A DNA stretch of 64,000 nucleotides from contig OX337233.1 in the NCBI GenBank assembly GCA_946965045.2, positions 558,001 to 622,000 on the forward strand, given 5' to 3'. Position numbers and translations under genes: made by a program. This document shows, piece after piece, positions 31,386-41,124 of this stretch (positions are counted from its first letter, which is position 1; every line of letters starts with the position of its first letter). Below the pieces are notes generated by a model. That model ran no database searches. It saw only the letters and a list, made by a program, of their open reading frames with translations, and had not been told where the DNA came from. Source of the DNA: Epithemia pelagica. Its lineage: Eukaryota > Bacillariophyta > Bacillariophyceae > Surirellales > Surirellaceae.

Positions 31386-34300
31386 TCAACTATAGTCCAC
31401 ATTATTCGTGATAGCTTCGATGGGGACCAGTCGATATGATCCATCATTCCACCTTTCTCTCCATAGATTCCCAACGGTGTAGTATGAGTTAATAAAATTC
31501 CCAGTCGTTGACGATGTCAGTGGTATAAGGAGCAATACTTCTTGCACAAAATCCTTCTTCATCTCAGCAACAGACTGGAATAGACGTGTTTCGCTTGTCC
31601 CCAACACCGGTGCCACCCAACACATTGTTTGTGTCCATTCTCCTATTTCATCTTGGAAGCGTAATCGGCACAATTTTACCAGGCGCCTGGTATTACCAGT
31701 TTCTTCACCAATGGGTCTATATGCTATGTAAGCATTGTTATCACGGCCAAGTACACCACAAAGAATACCATTCTCGGATAAATGGTCCTCCATTTCGGAA
31801 CGGCTTTTGAAGATCCTTATCATCGAATCACTTTCCCTATTCATTCGAGACTTCTCCTTTGATGCATCTGCTTGGTTCAGCATCCACTGTAGTGTGTCGT
31901 ATTGGTATAGTTTTCGCATTGTTATGGTGGTCCAATCAGCTGTGCTCCTCTTAATGGATAACAATGGTTTGACTTGTTGAATCTTTCTCTCGCCCTCCCA
32001 CCCCCCTTCCCAGTGTAGTATTGCTGGACCCATCTCGGAATGAGCTGTAGCGCACGATAGGATACCCAAAGAATTGGACTTGGTAAAATTGGGATTTTTC
32101 TTCTGTCGATCAGACTCGAAGAGAATGAGATCTACCTCCGCCATATGATCCATATACAAGTGGATATAATCTTCCAAGTTACCGATGGTCTTGCAATTTG
32201 TCATTATCCGTCCCAAGCACATGGCCATGCTGGTTATAAAGCGGCTAAGTGAGCGCCATTCGTCCTTGTACCCTGGAGTGCGGAACCATCGACTGTCACA
32301 TATACTTGGAAGCGACATCAGAAACCTCCAAATTCTTGCACCGAGTAAATAATTCTCGGACACCCAAACTCCAGTACCCCAAGAGGACGTGGATAGTGGC
32401 TGCGCACAAAAGAACTTCGTCGCCCGCAGCGACCTGATGCCCTCCAGCACTTTGTTCACTTGCTTACCAAAAGGAGCAAGACGATTGTATTTCCCAAGCC
32501 ATTTCGACACCATCTCCAAATTACTTTTCGCGTGGCCCAAAAAGAGCATGTGCATTGGAGCGAAATGGCATTTGGCCAGTGCTCCAATCTCCTTCCAACT
32601 TGTTGGGAAGCATATATCTCCTTCGGAAGTCGTGCATTGTTGGTATATTGACTCTATCATGCGGTTTGTAAGTGCGCAAGTCTTTAAGAACGCATTGAAA
32701 TTTCCTTTCGTCCAGAATTTTTTCCTCGAACCATCGCTCTGTATTGTCTGATGGGTCACGTTGTGACATGCGAACAGAACAGCTTGTTTGAGCCAACTAA
32801 CCGTAAGCTTAACGGATCGAAGAAGGATTCTTTTGGTCGGTTTCTTTCTTGACTTCTTCCGACGTTTCTTTCGAACCTGGCCAACGACGTCATTGCTGCT
32901 ATCCACCACGGTAACAACATCATCGGTCACCTCGGAAGAAGGATCTGTCTCGCTCACTGGTATGTCCTCGATACGGTGCCACAAATCGCGGAGAATTGGG
33001 GGCTTAGGAGCATTTGGCGATTGATCATAGACCTGCGGGTAATCGGCTGGTGCTACGAAAACGAAGTTCGGGTCTTCGATTCTCCAGTCAGAGCATGACT
33101 CGCATATATCACGAGCCGTGTTATCAACTTGGAATCCACATTGCAGACGCTGGAGTCGTCTTTTCTTACACTCTGTACACGATGGTAAATGGTTTATTTG
33201 GCAAGTACCATCTACATTGGTAGCATACCCCCAAAAAGCCGAATACGAACCATTGTGGTCTCCGATACGGAATATAGTTGTCCGTTCAGGTCGATCGACA
33301 GAGATCAACAGCTTCCCCACCATAACATGGATAACTTTTTTCAATCCTCCATGATATAGTCGGAGACCTGTCGACGATAATGTATCCAATTCTTCGATCA
33401 TTATCTCTTCAATCTTGTTGTGGTCTTCTCCTTTACTCGATAGACCAATGTAGTAAGTTGTTGATCCACGCACATTCGTTGATTGATGAGGAGGACATAG
33501 TGTATACGTATTACACCAAACTTGATTCCGCGATGATTTCGTGTTGTTTGGATCGAAATCATCGCGCCATTCGCGAAGCCATAGATACAATGTAAATTGA
33601 TCTGAACCGTTACCACTTCTTTTTTGTTCTTCTTTCATGGAGAACAACAGTGACTTGGCACATTGTGTGCTAGAAACACTCGGAACAGCGTTGTCTGGAG
33701 CAATTTGCAATTTTGCCATGAAATCAAAATCATCGTACTCGGTAGCTTTACCTATCTCGTTGGCCAATAAATCGTACAGAGAAACATATGAGTGACTGCC
33801 ATCCGGCGTCGTTTTGGGAATTGGGTGTGGCAGATTGGGAAGAATCGCATTCTTTCCTGTTAAAAAGAACCGATCAAAATCTTCATTTGTTGATGGAAGT
33901 CTGATGTTTTGGAAAATGGATAACTGGCTATGGCCACTATTTCCTGCAGTGGTCAAAATTTCAGCAAATATCTTCTTCTGTTGTTCTGTTAGTTGTACCA
34001 ACAGAGACGAAATCTTTAGACAAAATATTGATTCCTCTGTAGAAACTTGTGCGGAACTCAGACCAAAAGCATTGGCAGTCAACCAGCGTATACCACTGCC
34101 TTTCTCTTTTGCTTCTTGAATGAGATACTTTGGCGTAGTCGATTTTCGGTCAAACCCCATTTGGAATAGTTCCATTTCAGTCGGAATTTGGTCTGTTGCA
34201 TCCAGTATCGGTTGTGGAGATGAAATTTGACTCATTTGGTCGGAATCAAAACAGTCTAAGCCATTTTGGTCATCAACAGGCGGTGAAGATTGATGAATAG

Positions 34301-34601
34301 ACTCTTGCTCCACCTTCTTTTGATGGAATGACGTCTGTGAGTGTCGTTGGACGTATTTCCACTGGGCAATGTACCCCGAAGACTTCCCAGTCCTCTCTTG
34401 ACTTTGGATACAAAGTCGACAACAAAAGAAATTGGTCGACGAAACCCGGCAATTGGCAATGGAATTGGAACAAGAACCTTCATAAAGATATGTCTCCATA
34501 CCGGGAGGAGATGTTTTGACTGGGAGACAGACAACTTCCATGGAGCATTCCCTACAAAGAACGGTGATCGATCGGCTTTCATTGGGTTGGTCATTACTCA
34601 T
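31386..34601 (-). CDS. Putative CACTA-like transposase
   Basis: 1071 residues from ATG 34601 (the open frame extends 21 codons up without ATG). The N-terminus is Cys-rich (CRECSMEVVCLP ... FFCCRLC, about 16-55), then a Gln/Ser-rich linker. A second Cys cluster (CTECKKRRLQRLQCGF ... CESC) lies near 474-510 and a strongly basic stretch (RKKRRKKSRKKPTK) near 576-590. Around 677-690 PMHMLFLGHAKS resembles the D-MH--LG signature of EnSpm/CACTA transposases. Near 825-870 is an acidic stretch (DHMAEVDLILFESD) and HWEGGWEGERK. I cannot assign the catalytic triad with confidence. Size, position and the element's CACTG ends support a transposase; the exact superfamily is inference. Confidence 0.6.
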   Translation of the reverse strand: MSNDQPNESRSITVLCRECSMEVVCLPVKTSPPGMETYLYEGSCSNSIANCRVSSTNFFCCRLCIQSQERTGKSSGYIAQWKYVQRHSQTSFHQKKVEQESIHQSSPPVDDQNGLDCFDSDQMSQISSPQPILDATDQIPTEMELFQMGFDRKSTTPKYLIQEAKEKGSGIRWLTANAFGLSSAQVSTEESIFCLKISSLLVQLTEQQKKIFAEILTTAGNSGHSQLSIFQNIRLPSTNEDFDRFFLTGKNAILPNLPHPIPKTTPDGSHSYVSLYDLLANEIGKATEYDDFDFMAKLQIAPDNAVPSVSSTQCAKSLLFSMKEEQKRSGNGSDQFTLYLWLREWRDDFDPNNTKSSRNQVWCNTYTLCPPHQSTNVRGSTTYYIGLSSKGEDHNKIEEIMIEELDTLSSTGLRLYHGGLKKVIHVMVGKLLISVDRPERTTIFRIGDHNGSYSAFWGYATNVDGTCQINHLPSCTECKKRRLQRLQCGFQVDNTARDICESCSDWRIEDPNFVFVAPADYPQVYDQSPNAPKPPILRDLWHRIEDIPVSETDPSSEVTDDVVTVVDSSNDVVGQVRKKRRKKSRKKPTKRILLRSVKLTVSWLKQAVLFACHNVTHQTIQSDGSRKKFWTKGNFNAFLKTCALTNRMIESIYQQCTTSEGDICFPTSWKEIGALAKCHFAPMHMLFLGHAKSNLEMVSKWLGKYNRLAPFGKQVNKVLEGIRSLRATKFFCAQPLSTSSWGTGVWVSENYLLGARIWRFLMSLPSICDSRWFRTPGYKDEWRSLSRFITSMAMCLGRIMTNCKTIGNLEDYIHLYMDHMAEVDLILFESDRQKKNPNFTKSNSLGILSCATAHSEMGPAILHWEGGWEGERKIQQVKPLLSIKRSTADWTTITMRKLYQYDTLQWMLNQADASKEKSRMNRESDSMIRIFKSRSEMEDHLSENGILCGVLGRDNNAYIAYRPIGEETGNTRRLVKLCRLRFQDEIGEWTQTMCWVAPVLGTSETRLFQSVAEMKKDFVQEVLLLIPLTSSTTGNFINSYYTVGNLWRERWNDGSYRLVPIEAITNNVDYS

Positions 34602-35201
34602 TGCACTATAGCGATGGAACAGGGTGGGGACAAAGGAAATCCTGCAATGGCGAATCACTGTCAATGAATGTACTTCTGAGATCTTTTGGATGTCTCGTCG
34701 TTCATTGTCGGTATTATGAGTTTAATATCTCGGAACCACAATCCCCCACACGACGCGATGACTCTCATCCCCCAAAACGATATGTGACATGATTGATACT
34801 TATTACTTTCATCTCACGGTATCCAAAATCATGTCTGATAGGTACTCAAAATTTGAAAATACATAGGCATATGGCTTAGTTCATTAACAGACGGTACTCT
34901 GATTCAGGATACGGTAATCGACCAATTAACTAAAGTGACATACTTTAGTCTCGTGAAACAATGGTACTTAGACAGCCAAGTACCGTTCGTGACTCTGAGA
35001 AACCGTTGCTCGTTCTTTGTTTCGAATGAAAATCAAACACGATGGTATGTGGTTCTCGTCCTTTTTTCTGTGCGGCATGTGTGATGTTCTTGATTCTTTG
35101 GCAACACCCTTTTTTCAACTTCGTCTCATTGCCATGGACGTATCGCTTTGATTCGAAATATACCATCCGCATTACAAAAGCTAGGTTTGCCAATTGATAG
35201 T
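34602..35201. other. Divergent intergenic region
   Basis: Lies between the transposase-like gene and the Cys/His-rich gene and is expected to hold both promoters. A minus-strand frame at 34945-35193 lacks an ATG at its start and is not supported. Confidence 0.4.
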
Positions 35202-38075
35202 ATGGTAAGTTGGATGCATATCCTTAGGTTATAGTGGTATTGTCGAAAGACTCAACGAATGTTTCTGTATTTTCTGTGCAGTCTCTTATTTCTCATATCA
35301 ATGGAGGTGTGTCATCTCTTAATCGTCAGACAGAGGCAACGAGTATTCCATTGAATAACGCCATACCACAAGACAGTACCGGCAATCAACTTGGTAATCA
35401 AGAAGCAAGACAAACTGAACCTAATCCTATTCGCAATATGGAGACTCCGAATGTCCAAGATTCACACACGTCGACAGGATCAACTTCCCCACGTGTATTG
35501 TTGGAATATCCAAGAAATTTTTTCCATCAGGAGACAGGTGTGGGTCCATCAACTTCGGAAGAAGCAGCACTGTTGTGGATATACAGGAAAGGAAGGCGAA
35601 CTGACGGATTGGCCGATACTGAACCTCCAGATGGAAACTTAATGCTGCAAGAAATAAAAGAAATCAGAGACAGTCTCCGTGCGCATATACAGAGAACTTA
35701 TGAAAATGGTCTTCGTGATCGTGCAAAAGAGTTGGATATCCAGATGCCCGGAAAAGCAGCTTTTCCGGTGCACTTGTCTGATTTCCGCAAAATTCTAAAT
35801 GAACTTCCATGTACTTTGGCTAATCAACGAATGGTTTTTGAGTTGGTACTGCAGTTTCACAAGGATCGACATTGGTTGGCCCATGCTATTGATCGGTGGT
35901 TTGACAAAGAAGGAATGACATTGGCCCCGCTGCATAAGCCAAAGTTTGTGAACGGAAAAAGAACCCGCATCTGCCCAACGGATAGAGGTGGCTTCTCGGC
36001 GGTTGCAAGATCTGCAAAATCTGCCATTGTTGGAGGGCTTATGGCTCCAATGTTGCGTAATGCTGGATGGAGTGTTTCCTTGACGAAAAATCAAGGAAAG
36101 AAGCACAATTATGAGACAAAGGTACAATACAACCAGTCGCAGTCGTTCTACGTGGTCACCCAAGAAAAAAAGGTACGTCGTCAGAATTGGGATTCTATAC
36201 GTTATTCCAAGAATGCTATGCCTAATTTGTTGTATGTCTGTCAAGGAAACAAACACGGACTCGAATGTAATCGAAGTCGATAGTGCTACGCCCGATTTTG
36301 AACGGGCCAGTCAAATTTTTACGGAAACGATTGGAGTACGAATTGACGAAGCGTGCGTTAGAAAGTTGTGGGCGAGTTGCTTTGTCCCGAAGCAACTGAA
36401 TGCTATCAAAGTAAATATGACGGGCAAAGAGTTAGTCGTTCAACGTAATCCGGCCGAAATATCGGATCTTACTGAAAAAGGAAACGAAGAATCAGGGGAT
36501 GTATCCCGCATTCCAGTACGGCATCCAATTCAAGATGATCGAGCAACGAGGGTAATCAGGAGTGAGAATGTCAATAAGGAAACACAACTTATTGAAATGG
36601 CTCGTAAAAATTCGACGCCAGAGGAGATAAGTCCTTCGAATGGCGGGGCGATTTCAACAAACGCAGCGATTTCAACAAACGCATCAGTTCCATTGGGTGT
36701 GGCTGCCTGTGAGATAGAGGAAAATCACAATGAGGAGATAGCCGAGCACGAGTCAATTGATTCAGAGAGTATAGATGTGTCACAACCTTTGTTCGAAGAC
36801 GTAGCAAATGCAATCAACAGAGATAACACAGTTGCCATGCAGAAGATGTCGGAAACACGTAAGGACTTTGAGCAAGAATCAGATGATTCGATTGTTATGG
36901 CAATGGGAACGACAGATGGTCATGCCGGTAAAGACAGAGAGAGGAATTCTGATACACAAGATAATACAAATCTTTCGAAGACAGCTCGATCTAATGGTAA
37001 AAATGTACAAGATCAAGAATCGTTGGTTACGCAGGTACAGGAGAGCGGGGATTGTGCTCTAACGACACAAAACAGAAACAGCCAGGGGCAAACAACACTC
37101 CTTTCGAAAGAAGTACAGGAGAGCGGGGGTTGTGCTCTAACGACACAAAACAGAAACAGCCAGGGGCAAACAACACTCCTTTCGAAAGAGAGTGCCCATA
37201 GACAGGATTCACTGGATACGCAGAAGAATGAGAGCAGTGACGTTGCTCTACGGAATAAAAAGGAAAAAAATCAGGTACTGGCCATGCTCGTGGATGGGCA
37301 ATCTCAGTTAGATGAAAGATTGAACACTGTTCTTCCGTTGGAACATGAAAATGTCCAGGAACAAACAAGAACCGAGAATACTCGCGACTCGTCGAAAGGT
37401 GCAAGAGAGGTAGACGTGGGCAAGGTGCGTATATTGTGACAAGGTTTTCTTTGTTTGTGAACAATCGTGGTGAACTGATCTTTGGTGTGTTTGGTAGCAG
37501 GGCAAAAGTTCCCCTCCAAAAAAGAGAAAGGTACGGTTGTATTTTTGTCTTTGTTGAGAGAATGAATCAGTTCTCTCATTATAGTTTCTTCTTTGTGTGA
37601 AAACTTCTGAGTACAGGGTACGGATTGTGAACAGAGAAAACGACAGTCCACTAAACGACCCTCCCCACCGAAACGAGTCTCCCCACGGAAACAAGCCAAG
37701 AAGCATCAGTGTGCAGGAAGTCCGAAAGAGGGAGAGCAATGTGTACAATGTCCAAAAGAAAATCATGATCTGGGCCTTCTGATTCGGCAAGACACGTCGA
37801 CATATTTCAAAGAAGACTATTACAATCGAAATACAAATTGGCCGTCGACATGTGTAAAATGTAACCAAAGGTTCGGAGGCCTTGGTAAAAAGGTAAATCA
37901 AACAAATCCGGTAATGGCTTGCAAAAACGCATGTGTGACGGGTCATCCATGTAAACATGCATATTGTAACGAATGTTACGTGAATTTGATGAGAGAGAAA
38001 ATGAAACAAGACGACATGGAAGCAGGAGCAGGTACGAGATCAATGAGGACACGTAATAAATCAAGAGTGGTATGA
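35202..38075 (+). CDS. Transposon gene: spliced nuclear Cys/His-rich protein
   Basis: Proposed model, about 900 residues: exon 1 is only the ATG (35202-35204), followed by GTAAGT; exon 2 35282-36172; exon 3 36246-37424; exon 4 37501-37530; exon 5 37617-38075. All four introns (73-86 nt) are phase 0 with GT-AG ends, and translation through each junction is continuous. Exon 4 encodes PPKKRK, resembling the SV40-type nuclear signal. The C-terminus has ordered CxxC and Cys/His pairs (CVQC, CVKC, ACKNAC, HPCKHAYCNEC), a RING or treble-clef-like zinc module. The middle is Glu/Ser/Thr/Gln-rich and carries a 26-residue tandem duplication. A DNA-binding partner of the transposase is a reasonable guess. 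No known family recognised. Confidence 0.6.
37035..37190 (+). repeat. 78-bp tandem duplication in coding sequence
   Basis: Two adjacent 78-bp units differing at a couple of positions, encoding VQESG-CALTTQNRNSQ and 10 more residues twice. Period is a multiple of three, so the frame is kept. Confidence 0.9.
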
Positions 38076-38304
38076 GGAAAAAGGTGTGGCGTGATGGTAT
38101 AAAGAGATATATGAGAGTTGGTACTACCAAATATAAATTTGTAATAGTTCTTTCGTCAACCTCTCCTCTTTGTGGTGTGTCTGTCTCTATGTATAAATAT
38201 ATAGATCTCGTCTCTCTCTCCATCTCTCATGTCCCGCGACGATCCATATCACACAAAAACGATGTGGTAACTGAATAGTTTAACAGAATAAAGAGTTCAA
38301 TATA

Positions 38305-38591
38305 ATCGGTTGATTGCTTCGATTAATATTAACCGGTTAGATGATGCCTCTGATGACTGACTAATAATGAGAGGTGACAGATTAAATATCTTATCGACTG
38401 AATAGCTTGAGCAGTTAGGCGTTCCGGGTTAACTGATTATATTTTACTTACCGATTATTAACTGGATTGGTGATTTTCTGTCAGAATAAGAGAATATGGT
38501 TAACCGAATGAGGTTTGGGGGGCTGGTTTTTATAAAGAGTTTTAAACTGTCACTATTGACTGTATAAGTTAAACTGTTGGTAAACGGTTTG
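38305..38591. repeat. Right subterminal repeats
   Basis: Several copies of the TAACCG-type motif in both orientations, for example TTAACCGGTTAG near 38329, TTACCGATTATTAACTGG near 38447, GGTTAACCGAATG near 38499 and AACGGTTTGG near 38584, mirroring the left end. Confidence 0.65.
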
Positions 38592-38607
38592 GAAATGACT
38601 TGCAGTG
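38592..38607 (-). repeat. Right terminal inverted repeat
   Basis: GAAATGACTTGCAGTG, exact reverse complement of the left end, followed by TA and then by sequence continuing the duplicated flank. Confidence 0.95.
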
Positions 38608-38754
38608 TAACCGAAGAGACACGGTGCGAGGATCAAAAGCGTCGGACGATGAACATGTGGGATCCCAAACGTTGGTGGATACATGAAACACACTGTGTCT
38701 CAACGAAGCTCAACGGTTCGTGGAGTTACTGCGTAGGCGATTGTGAATGAGTGC

Positions 38755-38891
38755 TTCACGTCAAAAGTTGACGAGATGGCTAGGTAGCAATGTTGCGTTC
38801 TTCGAATGTGGGATCCAAAAAATGTAGGTGGATATTTGACACGGTTCGTGGAGACACTACGCCGGAATGAGAGCTTTGCATCAAAAGCTGA
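38755..38891 (+). promoter_or_regulatory. Upstream motif cluster of K5
   Basis: TTCACGTCAAAAGTTGA at 38755-38771 and TTTGCATCAAAAGCTGA at 38875-38891, the latter 79 bp before the ATG. The transposon end is about 150 bp upstream of the first copy. Confidence 0.4.
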
Positions 38892-38970
38892 TATGCCAAA
38901 GCAATGTTTCACATCACAGCAGATCATTTTCTTCGACACACTTTCTTTTGTTTCCGATCATCAAAGGAAG

Positions 38971-40746
38971 ATGCAAGAACAAGCAAGATTGTCCAATCTT
39001 GCCTTTCCTGACACCAACAAAGATGAAATGCCACAATGGAAGTCCGACTCATGGCCGCCGCTTTTGGGTGGATGGCGTCGGTATCATGCATCGGTTGTTG
39101 TGAATGAAGAGAAAAAGGGACAACAGACAGTCGTTGTCATTGGAGGACAAAAAGCAGAGTTGCTCGTCACAAATTCGGTGTTGTTGATGGATTTGGAAAG
39201 GTGGCGAAAAGGTCCAAGCTTGAATCAACATCGTGGTGGACTTGCAGCAGTGGTTTGTAATGGCTCTGTGTACGCAATGGGGGGACGCTGCGATGGCCAA
39301 CTTCTGGATTCAATCGAGCGGATTGATCTTTTGGATTTGTTGAAATCACCATGTGCTACCAACAACAAGACGCATTGGAAGACATTGACTTGTACATTGT
39401 CCACTCCAAGAGACGGATCTCAAGCTGCTGTGGTACATAATCGTTTTATTGTGGTCGTCGGTGGAGATAATTACAGCTTCCTGTCGTCGACTGATATTAT
39501 TGATACCACAGGACAAAATCAACACATTGTCATTCCAGGCCCTTCCATGACGGTTCCTCGATATTTGTGTGGAATGGCTGTTGTTGACCATCGCATCTTT
39601 GTCATTGGTGGGATGAAGCAAGGTTCCAAATTAAACTCTGTCGAATACCTAGACTTCAGTGAAGTTTCTCATGACAACAATGAGGATGTGCATTTCAGCT
39701 TTCCCTCATCGTTTCAATGGAATGTCCACAAGGATCTGGTCCTTTCTGTTCCTCGGTATGCACACGCTGTTGCGAAAGTCGGGACGTGTCTCATTGTGAC
39801 AGGAGGTGATTCCGAGAAAACTTTGAAGTCAGTTGAAGTATTGGACACGAAGCGCAACGTGGTGTTCAACTTACCTGATATGATCGTGGAGCGGAAGGCT
39901 CATAGTGCGGTTTCATTTTTGGACCGAATTGTGGTCATTGGAGGCACGAAGAAGACATGTGAGTCGCTTGCATCGATTGACATGAAGGAAAACACCAAGG
40001 TACGATCTTGTTATCACAAGCCACTGAAGGAACCGCTTTCCTACATTCTCACAACCGTTTCGTGCTGTTTCTTCGCGCAGAGTCTCCAGAACAGGTATTC
40101 GTGTCGTGCTGAGCTCGACATGGAACTTGAAAAAATGAAGAGTAAGATTCAACTTGCAAATAGGCATCGCAGCAATGTCAAGGCGCTGCAAGAGGCCATT
40201 GAGGCGGAATCCTTGCTGCCTCTGATGGAATGGCTTCGTAACCACGACGACAAGTTCCGCTCTGTACATGAACTTCGAGCAGGTATTGACGAACTGAAAG
40301 GGAAATTGAGAGATATAGATAGTTTTATGGGGTGCCTACCAATTGCACGCAAGATTGAAAAACTACGACAGCTTGTCGACTGGAATGAGAGTTTTGGTGA
40401 TCAAAAGAACCTTACTGAACAAGAAGCAGAGCTTGAGGTTGAAGCCGGTTCAGTGACAGGAAAGGAAACACTGCTGGTGTCGGAACGTACCACTCGTGAG
40501 TTTGTCGACTTGAATGTCAGTTTTGGTGATGAAAAGAACCTTGCTGGTCAGAAAGCAGAAGATGAGTTCGAATTCGTATCGGTGACCGGAAACGAAACAC
40601 TACAAGTGTCCCGTCATTCGACTGATGATCTCTCGAATGTTTCTTATAACCCGGAAGAACGACTGATGAAACTGGAAGACATGATGGTTCAACTTTCTGA
40701 TCGGTTCGGTGTGCTTGAGAATCTAGTGCTCTCGAAGAAGAACTAG
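38971..40746 (+). CDS. K5: kelch propeller-coiled-coil protein
   Basis: Intact, 564 residues: exon 1 38971-39999, exon 2 40081-40746. The intron is short (81 nt), differs in sequence from the K1/K3/K4 intron, is a multiple of three and has no stop; unspliced reading would add 27 residues. The 5' third matches K7 and K10, but from LERWRKGPSLNQHRGG on it matches K9, so it is itself a composite. Kelch 4 has DHRIFVIGGMKQG. The tail holds two 43-residue modules and is B type (VLENLVLSKKN), with the C2 relic convergent downstream. The in-frame ATG at 38806 would start within the upstream motif region and is not favoured. Confidence 0.88.
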   Translation: MQEQARLSNLAFPDTNKDEMPQWKSDSWPPLLGGWRRYHASVVVNEEKKGQQTVVVIGGQKAELLVTNSVLLMDLERWRKGPSLNQHRGGLAAVVCNGSVYAMGGRCDGQLLDSIERIDLLDLLKSPCATNNKTHWKTLTCTLSTPRDGSQAAVVHNRFIVVVGGDNYSFLSSTDIIDTTGQNQHIVIPGPSMTVPRYLCGMAVVDHRIFVIGGMKQGSKLNSVEYLDFSEVSHDNNEDVHFSFPSSFQWNVHKDLVLSVPRYAHAVAKVGTCLIVTGGDSEKTLKSVEVLDTKRNVVFNLPDMIVERKAHSAVSFLDRIVVIGGTKKTCESLASIDMKENTKVRSCYHKPLKEPLSYILTTVSCCFFAQSLQNRYSCRAELDMELEKMKSKIQLANRHRSNVKALQEAIEAESLLPLMEWLRNHDDKFRSVHELRAGIDELKGKLRDIDSFMGCLPIARKIEKLRQLVDWNESFGDQKNLTEQEAELEVEAGSVTGKETLLVSERTTREFVDLNVSFGDEKNLAGQKAEDEFEFVSVTGNETLQVSRHSTDDLSNVSYNPEERLMKLEDMMVQLSDRFGVLENLVLSKKN

Positions 40747-41124
40747 ATCCATTTGCCATTTCGTGACGGCGAACCAGGTCCATTGTGTCATGTTTGTGAT
40801 CATTTAGCATTACGACCACATATTACGTCTTCCTAGTATAAAGTGATGAAATGTCCAACTCTTGTGTGTTGTTTGAAATAACAACAAGGATTGCTGTGTC
40901 GTATTTACCTCAAAATGGAGGTGGAGTACTTTAAGATACAGAGTCGGAACACCTCTCGTCTCCGTGGCCGGATTTCGATCATTATGTGTGTGTTGGTGGT
41001 TCTCCGGTGGAACAATAGAAGGTACAGAGTTGCAACACCTCGTCTCACGTGGGCGGTATTCGATGATATAGGTGTGTGTTGGTGGTGGTTCTCTCGGATA
41101 CTTCATAGAGAAACATCAACGTTT

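Larger units (their letters stand above)
27690..38607. mobile_element. 10.9-kb CACTA-like DNA transposon with cargo genes
   Basis: The ends are perfect 16-bp inverted repeats (CACTGCAAGTCATTTC) flanked by a TA duplication (27688-27689 and 38608-38609). The empty site exists at 62281-62290 (AGAGCGTAAC), where the same flanks join with a single TA. CACTR termini, a 2-3 bp target duplication and clustered subterminal repeats are features of the CACTA/CMC superfamily (established), which fits the large minus-strand protein. Inside are four genes: BAH-like (-), PLP enzyme (+), transposase-like (-) and Cys/His-rich spliced gene (+). Base composition is more AT-rich than the flanks. Superfamily placement is inference. 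Confidence 0.9.

Noticed and set aside
34945-35193. Minus-strand frame of 82 codons between the transposase-like and Cys/His-rich genes
   Set aside because: It has no ATG at its start, lies in a divergent promoter region and overlaps the first exon of the plus-strand gene.
27690-38607. Polinton or Maverick element
   Set aside because: No DNA polymerase B, retroviral-type integrase or capsid genes are seen, the inverted ends are only 16 bp, and the target duplication is TA, not 6 bp.
27690-38607. Tc1/mariner because of the TA duplication
   Set aside because: The element is too large, has CACTG ends with subterminal repeats, and no DD34D-type protein of 350 residues is present.
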